64,000 bases of DNA from Alphaproteobacteria bacterium (GTDB taxonomy: Bacteria; Pseudomonadota; Alphaproteobacteria; Puniceispirillales; UBA1172), in contig JADHOM010000001.1 of NCBI GenBank assembly GCA_016778985.1, positions 62,001 through 126,000 on the forward strand, given 5' to 3'. Positions 47,482 to 56,143 of the stretch are shown piece by piece. The notes under the pieces were generated by a model. The model was not told the origin of the DNA. It did not search any database and worked only from the letters and a program-made list of their open reading frames with translations. Every line of letters begins with the position of its first letter. Positions within the stretch are counted from its first letter, which is position 1. The position numbers were made by a program, and so were the translations under genes.

Positions 47482-48099
47482 CTAAAGCCGATCGTCGTCA
47501 TTCAAACGGATGTAATTGATAACAGTCGTTCCAAAACGCAACTCTTGCGCGTGGCCGACGACTTTATTCATTTCTTCTTCTGAGCCAGCAATGCCGCTAA
47601 GATAAACGACGCCATTTACGACATCTATGCTGAAATTCAAAGATGATATTTCCGGATCAGTAATCAGCTTACCGCGAAGTTGTGCTTCACTAGCCAAGTC
47701 TTTGGCCCGATCTTTGATTGAGGCTTTATTGCTAACATCAATTTCATTGATCACCTCAATAACGCCGTTCACCTGCCATGCGATCTGAACGGCTTGAACA
47801 GCGCTTTCCGGTTCATCGACATCACCAGTCAGCAAAACAGACCCTTTATTGACATCAACTTTGATATTTGAATAAAGGCTCACATGTTCTTTAAAATATG
47901 CTTCGGATATTTTGGTTTTGATAAGGCCGTCGTTAATGCTGGTGCCTATGCCTTTTTCTGTTGTACTAGCCGCAACCGCCGCTGCGCCAACCCCTGCAAC
48001 TGCACCAACGCACCCTGATAATCCTAGCATCAGAAAGCCCATTAATATAAGGCTAGCCAATCCTAAATGTGGTGATTGCTTGGTCATGTTCATCATCAT
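47482..48099 (-). CDS. BON-domain lipoprotein
   Basis: The 205-residue protein has a lipobox ending LGLSGC (Cys about residue 30), a small Gly/Ala-rich linker and two BON domains (about 55-125 and 130-200). BON domains bind phospholipid; in DolP, which has the same layout, they help keep the outer membrane intact. The DolP-type assignment is a family inference. AAAGGAA lies just before three consecutive ATGs (48099, 48096, 48093); the second has the best spacing. The gene lies between yraN and gshB. Confidence 0.9.
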   Translation of the reverse strand: MMMNMTKQSPHLGLASLILMGFLMLGLSGCVGAVAGVGAAAVAASTTEKGIGTSINDGLIKTKISEAYFKEHVSLYSNIKVDVNKGSVLLTGDVDEPESAVQAVQIAWQVNGVIEVINEIDVSNKASIKDRAKDLASEAQLRGKLITDPEISSLNFSIDVVNGVVYLSGIAGSEEEMNKVVGHAQELRFGTTVINYIRLNDDDRL

Positions 48100-48237
48100 A
48101 TTCCTTTGTTATATGCCTTACCTATATTTATGACAGGATTTTTGACAGGTGCCTATATACGTCATGAAATATAGATATTTCCTTTATACACTGTTCTTAC
48201 ATGGTGCGGCAATATTTTATCGTAAGTTATTATGCCA

Positions 48238-48612
48238 TCACATCATGTCGAAAAAGTGACCACCTATAAATTGAATACGGCCATAGGGGCGAACCAAGGC
48301 AATAACGAGCTGCATCTCAACTTGGCTCAATTCTGGATATTTGGATAGAAAATGCTGTGCCGTGTCATAGATACGGCGTTGTTGCCGCGCCTGAGGCAAC
48401 ACTTTTTCTAGCTCATCATCACTGGCCTGACTGGTATATTTGACTTCAACAAACAGCAGTTTGCTGGGTTTTTGCATAATTAAATCAATCTCACCATAAG
48501 GACACCGATAGCGTGACTTTAGGGTTTTCCAGCCGTTCAATCGCAAGCGCAAGGCCACTATTTTTTCAGCCATACGACCACGTTTTTCAGCGATCTGGCG
48601 GCTTTTGCGCAT
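48238..48612 (-). CDS. yraN: YraN-family putative endonuclease (UPF0102)
   Basis: The 124-residue protein has the restriction-endonuclease-like core of UPF0102: RGRMAEKIVALRLRLNGW, then CPYGEIDLIMQ with the catalytic Asp and LLFVEVKYT with the Glu-x-Lys. Its function is unproven. It follows rsmI by 13 bp, the usual arrangement. The adjacent intergenic stretch to the BON gene is 138 bp and shows nothing clear. Confidence 0.94.
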   Translation of the reverse strand: MRKSRQIAEKRGRMAEKIVALRLRLNGWKTLKSRYRCPYGEIDLIMQKPSKLLFVEVKYTSQASDDELEKVLPQARQQRRIYDTAQHFLSKYPELSQVEMQLVIALVRPYGRIQFIGGHFFDMM

Positions 48613-48625
48613 TAAAATGATGGTT

Positions 48626-49474
48626 TCATGATGATGAATGATCCACCCGCAACATCAGATCATAGATGTGGGTTTTTCCCATTTTAGTGGCCTCTGTCAC
48701 ATCACGCACGGCATCACGGCGGCTTAGCCCGTCATCTAATGCGGCTTTTAGCATTGCTATTAAGTCATCATCTGAATAGCTATGCTCATCATCTGAAGGC
48801 GGCGCAAACATAACAACAATTTCGCCTTTTGGGGTGTCGTGTTCGGCAAAATAAGTGGCTAAAACATGCACCTCATCAAGCCAACTTTCTTCATATGTTT
48901 TGGTTAACTCTCTTGCCACAGCACAGTGCCGATGCGGGGCTATGCTTGCCGCCTCTGCCAAAGTTTCCGCCAGTCGCTTTGCTGATTCATAGCAAATAAT
49001 GGTAGCATCAATGCGCATCAGCTTGGCTAGAGCTTTCTGTCTTTTGCTGGCGGTATTTGGCAAAAATCCAGCAAAGTGAAAGCGATCTGTTGGCAAGCCA
49101 GATATCACCAATGCGGCGAGCACGGCGGAAGGCCCCGGAACCGTGGTGACAGGAATATTGCTATCACGGCAGGCTCTTACCAGCCGATATCCCGGATCAG
49201 AAATCAATGGCGTTCCGGCATCGCTGACCAGCGTGATGGCTTTCCCGTCGGCTAATGCTTTGAGCAATTTTTCTCTGGCCTTGGTGGAGGTATGATCATG
49301 ATAAGCAATAAGCTGGCCATGAGAAATGCCAAGCCGTTTGAGCATCAGGCCAGTATGTCGGGTATCCTCACAAGCGATCCAATCAGCGGATTGGAAAGAG
49401 GCAACCGCGCGCGGTGATAAATCATCCAGATTACCAATTGGCGTTGCTGTTATGGTTAAACCCGGAATAGACAT
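48626..49474 (-). CDS. rsmI: 16S rRNA (cytidine-2'-O) methyltransferase
   Basis: RsmI methylates the ribose of C1402 in 16S rRNA with SAM. The 282-residue protein has the tetrapyrrole-methylase fold: ITATPIGNLDDLSPRAV, CEDTRHTGLML, SDAGTPLISDPGYRLV and TVPGPSAVLAAL. Length is standard. It is divergent from lppC with about 115 bp between start codons, and it leads the yraN-BON-gshB block. Confidence 0.97.
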   Translation of the reverse strand: MSIPGLTITATPIGNLDDLSPRAVASFQSADWIACEDTRHTGLMLKRLGISHGQLIAYHDHTSTKAREKLLKALADGKAITLVSDAGTPLISDPGYRLVRACRDSNIPVTTVPGPSAVLAALVISGLPTDRFHFAGFLPNTASKRQKALAKLMRIDATIICYESAKRLAETLAEAASIAPHRHCAVARELTKTYEESWLDEVHVLATYFAEHDTPKGEIVVMFAPPSDDEHSYSDDDLIAMLKAALDDGLSRRDAVRDVTEATKMGKTHIYDLMLRVDHSSS

Positions 49475-49590
49475 AGGCTAATCTCTCCACCCCCAAAACG
49501 TCTCGCACACTTTACGAACTCACCAAATCATAATAGACTTATATGGGTGCAAAGGATACCTGATTTCAAATCAAATTTATGTCAGGTTAT

Positions 49591-51318
49591 ATGAGATATA
49601 TTATGCCATTTATGAAGAAACCTGTGCCATTTTCACTTCGTTATTTTCGACATAATAGAAGTGTATTCAGAGGTCTTGGTTTAGTTGGGGCATTATTTAT
49701 CCTTTCCGCCTGTGAGCCACAAAAAACCGCGCCCATTGTTGCCGCCCCATCAGCATCAGATACAGCAACAGGTGAGGCAATCACATTGCTTGATACGACA
49801 ACGCAAGCAACAGAGGCGCAAGACCAATTAGAGGCCAGCCAGTTTGAAGATAATACTGGGGAAGCCAATAGTCAGGAAGGAAGTAAAATAGACCCATCGG
49901 TCAGTTATCTAAGCCAACAGTCAGACCCGATTGCGACCGAGCCAAATCTTCAGGTTCTTGACCAAGATATTTTCAGTGATACGGCAGACCAAGGCAATCC
50001 TTTGAACAGCCTGAAGCCTAAATCTGATGATAGTCAGGATGAAATTGATAGCGCTATTGAATGGATTTTTAACGACCAAGCCGCCCTCTCACCATCACCA
50101 CCGACAAGCGGCGATATCGCAGAGCCGGCTTTCGATGGAAATGCGATTACCAGTCTGATTGATGATGGCTTTGACTATGATAGCCTAGAAGATGTATTTG
50201 CCATTATCAGCAAGCCAAAAATAGAAAATATCATCACCCAGCCGCCATCGCAGTTCCCTTCAAAACAAGCCTTATTTACACGGGCAGCAGTTTTGCTGCC
50301 TCTATCTGGCTCTTATAAATCGGTTGGGGAGGAGTTAAGGAAAGCGGTTGATATGGCAGTGATCTCACTTGATCGGCCCCAATTTGAGGTGATTTATATC
50401 GATACTGCAGATCAGCCAGCGGAAGCGGCCTATGCGGCGGTTGCTGCCGATGCTGATATTATCATTGGCCCTGTTTTCTCAAGCCATACGGCGGCGGTGG
50501 CGCCGATTGCCAGAGAACACCAAATCCCTGTCCTGTCGTTTTCCAATAATAGTGCGGTCACTAATCAAGATGTCTGGATTATGGGGCAACAGCCTGAGCA
50601 TGAAATGGAAGCGGTGCTTAGTTATGCGATGGCGTCTTTGGCGGCAATTGATCAAATCCCTGCTGAGCAGGCTAGGATCGCCATTGTTACGAATGATACG
50701 GCATATGGCAGAATCTTGCGGGATGTCAGTATCAATCATTTGAAAACTGCTGGAGTGACACGCATATCGCAATTGCTTCTCAACCAGTCAGTTTTGAAAA
50801 ACGAAGCACGTTTGCAGCTATCGATCCGGCAATTTGCACGCTGGTCAGAAGAAGACCCAACGCCAGAGTTTGATATGGTTATCATCTGCGGTGATGGTGA
50901 TTTTACCTTGGCTGTTGCGCCTGTTCTGGTGTGGCATGATCTTGATCCAGCCAAGGTACGTTTTGTTGGCTCATCACAATGGAATCGCATTGATATGATT
51001 ACAGAACCGTCGCTTCAAGGCGGGCTTTATGCGACAATACCAACGGAAAAGCGCCAGCGCTTTGAAAAAGTCTGGAAAATCTATTTTGCTGATGCGCCAG
51101 GTGATCTCGCACCGCTTGGCTTTGATGCGGTTGCGATTGCAAGTCTGATGACAGCAGATGTTTCGGTGAGTGAGGTGCTATTGCGTGACACGGGTTTTGC
51201 CGGATTTAGTGGCGTCTTCCGGTTTTATCCGGATGGCAATAATAAACGGCATTTAGAAGTCCGCCAGATCAATGCCTATAAATCTGCGATTGTTAGCCCT
51301 GCCGATACGATATTCTAA
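49591..51318 (+). CDS. Penicillin-binding-protein activator (LppC/LpoA-like lipoprotein)
   Basis: The 575-residue product has a lipobox ending FILSAC (Cys about residue 41). An acidic, low-complexity region of about 180 residues follows. From about residue 225 a periplasmic-binding-protein-like domain begins (AVLLPLSGSYKSVGEELRKA), as in the C-terminal half of E. coli LpoA, which activates PBP1A. The LpoA N-terminal TPR half is missing, as in other alphaproteobacterial LppC proteins. Position opposite rsmI is conserved. The start is one of four in-frame ATGs (49579 to 49612); AGG lies five bases before the chosen one. Confidence 0.88.
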   Translation: MRYIMPFMKKPVPFSLRYFRHNRSVFRGLGLVGALFILSACEPQKTAPIVAAPSASDTATGEAITLLDTTTQATEAQDQLEASQFEDNTGEANSQEGSKIDPSVSYLSQQSDPIATEPNLQVLDQDIFSDTADQGNPLNSLKPKSDDSQDEIDSAIEWIFNDQAALSPSPPTSGDIAEPAFDGNAITSLIDDGFDYDSLEDVFAIISKPKIENIITQPPSQFPSKQALFTRAAVLLPLSGSYKSVGEELRKAVDMAVISLDRPQFEVIYIDTADQPAEAAYAAVAADADIIIGPVFSSHTAAVAPIAREHQIPVLSFSNNSAVTNQDVWIMGQQPEHEMEAVLSYAMASLAAIDQIPAEQARIAIVTNDTAYGRILRDVSINHLKTAGVTRISQLLLNQSVLKNEARLQLSIRQFARWSEEDPTPEFDMVIICGDGDFTLAVAPVLVWHDLDPAKVRFVGSSQWNRIDMITEPSLQGGLYATIPTEKRQRFEKVWKIYFADAPGDLAPLGFDAVAIASLMTADVSVSEVLLRDTGFAGFSGVFRFYPDGNNKRHLEVRQINAYKSAIVSPADTIF

Positions 51319-51343
51319 ATAACATAACATAGACAGAGCCAGA

Positions 51344-52543
51344 TTATAAAATCAGAATTTCCCCAATCAACGTATTCATGATTGTCTTTCCATGTTCCGT
51401 CAGTTTGAGAATACCTGCCTCCTCATTAAGCAGACCTTGCTGACAATATCGCGCGACCGCATCGGTATCAAGCCAGGTGTGGCGAGCGCCGGCCTTACCC
51501 TCAATAGCGGCAATATTAATCCCATCCGCAAGCCGCAAGCCCATCATGACAGCTTCAATGGCATAGGCATGTGGTGTCTCCTGATTTTCCTCAGCAATGC
51601 CTGAACCGGTTTTTGTCACATCATCAAGCCAGCCATCAGGGTGTTTGCGGCACCGTGTTTCGATGCGCCCATAATTGGTTTCATGATCATTCTCAGAATT
51701 GGGCATGTGATGAGACCAGATGCGGCCAACCGCACCCGGACCTGCGCCAATCCAGTCATCAGCTTGCCAATAAATCAGATTATGCCGACTCATCTGACCG
51801 GCTTTAGCATGGTTAGAAATCTCATAGGCATGAAACCCTGCTGCCTTGCAATGGGCCTGTGTTTCCTTGAACATTTCGAGTGATAATTCATCACTTGGAA
51901 TTTCCAGCAACCCCCGCTTAGCCATGCTGGTAAAGGCGGTGCCCGGCTCAAGGGTCAGCTGATATAGTGATAGATGATCACAGCCAAGGGTTAGAATATC
52001 AGCCAGCTCAGCCAGCCAATCAGCGGTTGTTTGGTCTGGCAGGGCATAAATAAAATCAATAGAGACCCGATCAAACACTTGCTGCGCCTTGGCTAAGGCG
52101 TCTAAGGCTTCATTAGCTGAATGTTGGCGCCCTAAGAAAGATAAATGCCGGTCATTAAGCGATTGTATGCCCAGAGATAACCGATTAATTCCGTGATCAC
52201 GAAATGCTGCCAGCTTCTCAGCTTCGACCGATGTCGGATTTGCTTCTAGGGTAATCTCAATATCGTCAGTTACAGAAAACAGTCTTTTGATAGCGCCGCA
52301 TATTTCACCTGTTATCTCAGGCAACATCAGCGATGGTGTGCCGCCACCAAAAAAAACACTTTTGACAGGACGATTAGCTAAATGGAACCGCTCTGCCATT
52401 GTTTCAAGTTCGGTGATAATGGCTTGACCATAGCGCGCCTGATCAACCGTTTCACGGACATGGCTATTAAAATCACAATAAGGACATTTTTTCTGGCAAA
52501 AGGGCCAATGGATATAAACCCCAAAATCAGCCATATCAGTCAT
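51344..52543 (-). CDS. hemW: HemW radical-SAM heme chaperone
   Basis: HemW is a radical-SAM protein that binds heme and delivers it to respiratory enzymes; it was long misannotated as coproporphyrinogen oxidase. The 399-residue protein has the cluster motif CQKKCPYCDFN near the start and FFGGGTPSLM and NRLSLGIQSLND in the core. The first Cys and two others give CxxxCxxC; the N-terminal segment of true HemN is missing. The ATG at 52543 overlaps the rdgB stop as ATGA; a longer start at 52570 lies inside rdgB. Confidence 0.95.
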   Translation of the reverse strand: MTDMADFGVYIHWPFCQKKCPYCDFNSHVRETVDQARYGQAIITELETMAERFHLANRPVKSVFFGGGTPSLMLPEITGEICGAIKRLFSVTDDIEITLEANPTSVEAEKLAAFRDHGINRLSLGIQSLNDRHLSFLGRQHSANEALDALAKAQQVFDRVSIDFIYALPDQTTADWLAELADILTLGCDHLSLYQLTLEPGTAFTSMAKRGLLEIPSDELSLEMFKETQAHCKAAGFHAYEISNHAKAGQMSRHNLIYWQADDWIGAGPGAVGRIWSHHMPNSENDHETNYGRIETRCRKHPDGWLDDVTKTGSGIAEENQETPHAYAIEAVMMGLRLADGINIAAIEGKAGARHTWLDTDAVARYCQQGLLNEEAGILKLTEHGKTIMNTLIGEILIL

Positions 52544-53160
52544 GATCGTCTCGGCGTTTCTTGAAAACATAAATCAATTAATTTTTGAAAGGCGATGGCC
52601 CGATGGCTGACCGAATGTTTCCAGTCGGGGTCAACCTCACCAAAGGTTTGATCATAGCCGTTTAGTTGAAACATGGGATCATATCCAAAGCCGCGAGTGC
52701 CGCGAGGTGGCCATACATATGAGCCTTCAATTATGCCTTCTGTGGTGATGATCTCACCATCAGGCCAACATAAAGCAAGGGCGCAGATAAAGCGGCATGA
52801 TCTATCCGCGGAGCCGCTTTCGATAATGGCATCATGTACCTTTTGCATGGCGACTGAAAAATTGTTATCAGGCTTTGCCCAGCGCGCTGAATATAACCCC
52901 GGATCGCCATTAATGGCCTTGACTTCAAACCCAGAATCATCAGATAATGCAGGCATTCCGGCCGCCATCGCCGCGGCTTTTGCCTTAATTGCGGCATTGG
53001 CAATATAGTTATCGCCATCCTCAATCGGCTCATCCAAATTGAGAGCGCTGGCGCTAGTCACTGACAAATCATAAGGCGCAAGTAAAGCCGCGATCTCACG
53101 CACTTTGCCCTGATTGTGACTAGCAACAATAAGCGTATCTTCCTTAAAACCTCTGGTCAT
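52540..53160 (-). CDS. rdgB: dITP/XTP pyrophosphatase
   Basis: RdgB removes non-canonical purine triphosphates (dITP, XTP) from the nucleotide pool. The 206-residue protein has the substrate motif [12 protein letters not shown], then [20 protein letters not shown] and GFGYDPMF. Length is standard. It overlaps rph and hemW by four bases on each side, making rph-rdgB-hemW a tightly coupled unit. Confidence 0.97.
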   Translation of the reverse strand: MTRGFKEDTLIVASHNQGKVREIAALLAPYDLSVTSASALNLDEPIEDGDNYIANAAIKAKAAAMAAGMPALSDDSGFEVKAINGDPGLYSARWAKPDNNFSVAMQKVHDAIIESGSADRSCRFICALALCWPDGEIITTEGIIEGSYVWPPRGTRGFGYDPMFQLNGYDQTFGEVDPDWKHSVSHRAIAFQKLIDLCFQETPRRS

Positions 53161-53894
53161 GCGGTTAAGGCGTTAAGGGCATTTTGCTGATGCTGAAACA
53201 GCTCATCCGCCCCCTTTTTGGCGTAATCAAGCATAGCAAGCAGGTCATCTTGTGTATAAGGATCAGCTTCTGCCGTTGCCTGCACCTCAACAATTCCGCC
53301 ATCTGCGGTCAGGACAAAATTAGCATCAGTCTCAGCTTGGCTATCTTCGGCATAATCAAGATCAAGAACAACATTGCGCTCAAAAATGCCACATGATATT
53401 GCCGCTACTTGGCCAGTAACGGGCTGGCGTGTAATTTTACCATTAAGCAATAGCCGTTCGGTTGCCGCCATTAATGCGACCCATGATCCGGTGATCGCAG
53501 CGGTGCGAGTGCCGCCATCCGCCTGCAACACATCACAGTCAATTTTAATCTGTCTTTCCCCCAATAATTCAAGATTAGTAACTGCCCGCAAAGACCGCCC
53601 TATTAAACGCTGAATCTCTTGGGTGCGGCCAGATTGTTTGCCGCGCACGGCTTCACGGTCCATGCGGCTATGGGTTGAGCGTGGCAGCATACCATATTCT
53701 GCTGTTACCCAGCCTTTGCCCGTATTGCGCAAAAATGGCGGTACTCTTTCATCAATGCTAGCGGTCACTAGAACATGAGTATTTCCAAACTTGGCCAGGC
53801 ATGAGCCTTCGGCATATGGCGAAAATCCAGCTGTCATTTCGATCTGGCGCAGGGCATCAGCCTGACGGCCAGATGGACGGGAAAAAGATGTCAT
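53157..53894 (-). CDS. rph: Ribonuclease PH
   Basis: RNase PH trims 3' ends of tRNA precursors by phosphorolysis. The 245-residue protein starts [16 protein letters not shown], has [17 protein letters not shown] and [13 protein letters not shown], and keeps the phosphate-binding Arg residues. Length is standard. It is divergent from hrcA across about 150 bp, an arrangement common in alphaproteobacteria. Confidence 0.97.
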   Translation of the reverse strand: MTSFSRPSGRQADALRQIEMTAGFSPYAEGSCLAKFGNTHVLVTASIDERVPPFLRNTGKGWVTAEYGMLPRSTHSRMDREAVRGKQSGRTQEIQRLIGRSLRAVTNLELLGERQIKIDCDVLQADGGTRTAAITGSWVALMAATERLLLNGKITRQPVTGQVAAISCGIFERNVVLDLDYAEDSQAETDANFVLTADGGIVEVQATAEADPYTQDDLLAMLDYAKKGADELFQHQQNALNALTA

Positions 53895-54044
53895 TATATG
53901 ATCCTATATATGAAACGGGGCAGTATTTACCTCTAGATAATTCTCTTGGTATTTTTGATGGTATTTGTGAAAACCGACCATATCATATCAGATGCCTGAA
54001 AGCGACGACTTGACCGGAGCAATTTCCAATTTTATTTTCATATT

Positions 54045-55151
54045 ATGACATTACAGCATCCACCATCATTTGATACTAAACCCACCGCGATAGATAAATC
54101 TGTTTTGGGGATGAATGAGCGTGTTCATATGATCTTTAATCGGATTGTTGACCGTTATTTATCATCAGGCACCGCTGTTGGATCAAAAGCCATTGCCGAT
54201 GATTTGGATCATATGCTATCGAGCGCCTCTATCCGCTCTATCATGGCTGAATTGGAACATGCTGGATTATTGTTTCAGCCGCACACATCAGCAGGCCGGA
54301 TTCCCACCCAAACCGGATTGCGGCTGTTTGTAAATGGTCTGCTTGAAATTGGCGGCAGTATTAGCGATAGCGAACGTATGATGCTAGACGTTAATTGTCA
54401 GGCGCAAGGATTGAGCTTTGATGATGCCTTATCCGAAACCTCGTCAATGTTATCTGGCCTAACCCGCTGCGCGGCGTTGGTGATTATGCCAAAAACCGAT
54501 ATGATTATTAGGCAGGTCGAGTTTATTCCCATTGAAAAAAATAAAGCTTTGGTGGTGCTCGTGTCATCAGCCGGTCATGTGGAAAACCGCATTATGGAAA
54601 CCCCTGCTGATATGCCAGCATCGGTTTTGATTGAGGCGGGTAACTTTATTAACGCGCATTTAGCTGGCAAAAGTTTGTCTGACGCATCTGTTCTGCTGAA
54701 AGAGCTTATCGAAGTCAAGCAAGCGGCTATTGATGAGCTGACGCAAAAAGTGGCAGCAAGCGGTATCGCGATTTGGACAGGAAAAAACTCTGGTCAATCT
54801 GGTAATTTCATCCTCCGAGGACAGGCTAATTTGCTTGAAAATGTGACAGCTATGGATCAACTCGAACAAGTGCGGTCGCTGTTTCATCAATTAGAGGAGC
54901 AAAGCAATGCTCTTGATGTGCTTGCGACCATGCAGCAAGCCGAAGGCGTGCAGATTTTTATTGGCTCAGAAAACCGATTTTTTTCTGAAACCAACTGCTC
55001 GACTATTATTGCGCCTTATTATGACAGCAATCAGTCGATTATAGGGGCGGTTGGCGTGATTGGCCCAACGCGGCTAGATTATGCGCGGATTATTCCTATG
55101 GTTAATCATACATCGGCTACGATTACCAAAATGCTGTCTGAACGGCTTTAG
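54045..55151 (+). CDS. hrcA: Heat-inducible transcription repressor HrcA
   Basis: HrcA represses chaperone operons by binding CIRCE (TTAGCACTC-N9-GAGTGCTAA). The 368-residue protein has the N-terminal winged helix NERVHMIFNRIVDRYL to HTSAGRIPTQTGLRLFV and a C-terminal domain with the usual FIGSEN and VGVIGPTRLDYARI. About 22 residues precede the family start. No CIRCE was seen in this window; its targets, probably groESL, are elsewhere. It leads the grpE-dnaK-dnaJ region. Confidence 0.95.
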   Translation: MTLQHPPSFDTKPTAIDKSVLGMNERVHMIFNRIVDRYLSSGTAVGSKAIADDLDHMLSSASIRSIMAELEHAGLLFQPHTSAGRIPTQTGLRLFVNGLLEIGGSISDSERMMLDVNCQAQGLSFDDALSETSSMLSGLTRCAALVIMPKTDMIIRQVEFIPIEKNKALVVLVSSAGHVENRIMETPADMPASVLIEAGNFINAHLAGKSLSDASVLLKELIEVKQAAIDELTQKVAASGIAIWTGKNSGQSGNFILRGQANLLENVTAMDQLEQVRSLFHQLEEQSNALDVLATMQQAEGVQIFIGSENRFFSETNCSTIIAPYYDSNQSIIGAVGVIGPTRLDYARIIPMVNHTSATITKMLSERL

Positions 55152-55182
55152 GCTGAAAATCTGGGATTTTCACGATTTTGTT

Positions 55183-55212
55183 AAAATAAATTTAATAAAA
55201 TTTTATTTTTTT
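55183..55212 (+). terminator. Possible AT-only terminator after hrcA
   Basis: AAAATAAA (55183-55190) and TTTATTTT (55202-55209) pair into an 8-bp stem before a run of Ts. A second small hairpin (GAAAATC/GATTTTC, 55155-55171) precedes it. Being A/T-only the stem is weak; it separates hrcA from the grpE promoter. Confidence 0.35.
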
Positions 55213-55241
55213 CTTGGAAATACCGCGCCTCATCCTTACAT
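55213..55241 (+). promoter_or_regulatory. Probable RpoH (sigma-32) promoter for grpE
   Basis: CTTG at 55213-55216 and CTTACAT at 55235-55241, 18 bp apart. The alphaproteobacterial RpoH consensus is CTTG-N17-CYTATNT. One mismatch and one extra base make this a near match, and it lies just before grpE. Confidence 0.55.
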
Positions 55242-55274
55242 AACTAACGCAAATGAATGAAACAGAGGATTATC

Positions 55275-55979
55275 ATGTCTAACGATACGCCTGATAAAAA
55301 TTTGGATAATCAAAATTCAGATGAAAACTCAAAACACAATAATGATGACGCAAGCCAAGAACCCAATGATGCCACATCAGAAGCCATGCCATCAGAGCCC
55401 AACCCAACATCAGACCAAGCCGCATCAATTGATATCAATATAGATGATATCCTTGATCCGGTGACAACGCTTCAAGCCGAACGTGATGATCTCAAAGATC
55501 AGATGCTAAGAGCGGTTGCGGAAACTGAAAATACGCGGCGCCGTGCTGAACGTGATGTGGCGCAGGTGCGTAAATATGGTCATACTGGTTTTGCTCGTGA
55601 TTTGCTCTCGGTCGTTGAAAACCTGTCGCGGGCGGTTGAGGTCTTGCCAGAAAACCGTGATGGCCTTGATGATACTATGAAAAATCTGGTCATTGGTGTT
55701 GAAATGATCTCAAAAGAGTTAGCGAGTGTTCTCGAGCGCCATGGTATCATCCGCATTATGCCAATTGGTGAAAAGTTTGATCCTAACAAACACCAAGCGA
55801 TGTTTGAAGTGCCGACAAATGAGGCTGAGCCGGGGACGATTGTGCAGGTGGCTCAATCGGGATGGATGCTCCATGATCGGCTATTAAGCCCAGCTATGGT
55901 TGGGGTGGCAAAAGCTGCTGAAAATAACGCTACAACAGATAAACATGCTGCTGATAATAATGATGAGAGCAGTGCATAG
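55275..55979 (+). CDS. grpE: GrpE nucleotide-exchange factor
   Basis: GrpE releases ADP from DnaK. The 234-residue protein has a long polar N-terminal tail rich in Asp, Asn and Gln (about 65 residues), then the coiled coil with LQAERDDLKDQMLRAVAETEN, RRAERDVAQVRKYG and the beta domain GEKFDPNKHQAMF. The chosen ATG has AGAGGA in front; another ATG six codons upstream is inferior. It stands between an RpoH-like promoter and dnaK. Confidence 0.96.
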   Translation: MSNDTPDKNLDNQNSDENSKHNNDDASQEPNDATSEAMPSEPNPTSDQAASIDINIDDILDPVTTLQAERDDLKDQMLRAVAETENTRRRAERDVAQVRKYGHTGFARDLLSVVENLSRAVEVLPENRDGLDDTMKNLVIGVEMISKELASVLERHGIIRIMPIGEKFDPNKHQAMFEVPTNEAEPGTIVQVAQSGWMLHDRLLSPAMVGVAKAAENNATTDKHAADNNDESSA

Positions 55980-56016
55980 GGAAAACACCTTCACAACCAT
56001 CAAATAATGGGGAAAT

Positions 56017-56047
56017 CTTGCAATCAGATTTTCCTTTCTTATATGAG
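56017..56047 (+). promoter_or_regulatory. RpoH (sigma-32) promoter for dnaK
   Basis: CTTG (56017-56020), exactly 17 bp, then CTTATATGAG (56038-56047): a full match to the alphaproteobacterial heat-shock consensus CTTG-N17-CYTATNTNNG. It lies about 100 bp before the dnaK start. Confidence 0.85.
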
Positions 56048-56143
56048 CAATATCATGACCATGTTTTTTATTGCTAAATTGGCAAAGAGATGACCATAAA
56101 GCACTAAAACAGTCAAAGTGATGAAGAAAGAAAGAGGCTAATT

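Noticed and set aside
53801-54013. A small open frame crossing the rph-hrcA gap
   Set aside because: Its first half is antisense to rph, no ribosome-binding site is seen, and the gap is better explained as a divergent promoter region.
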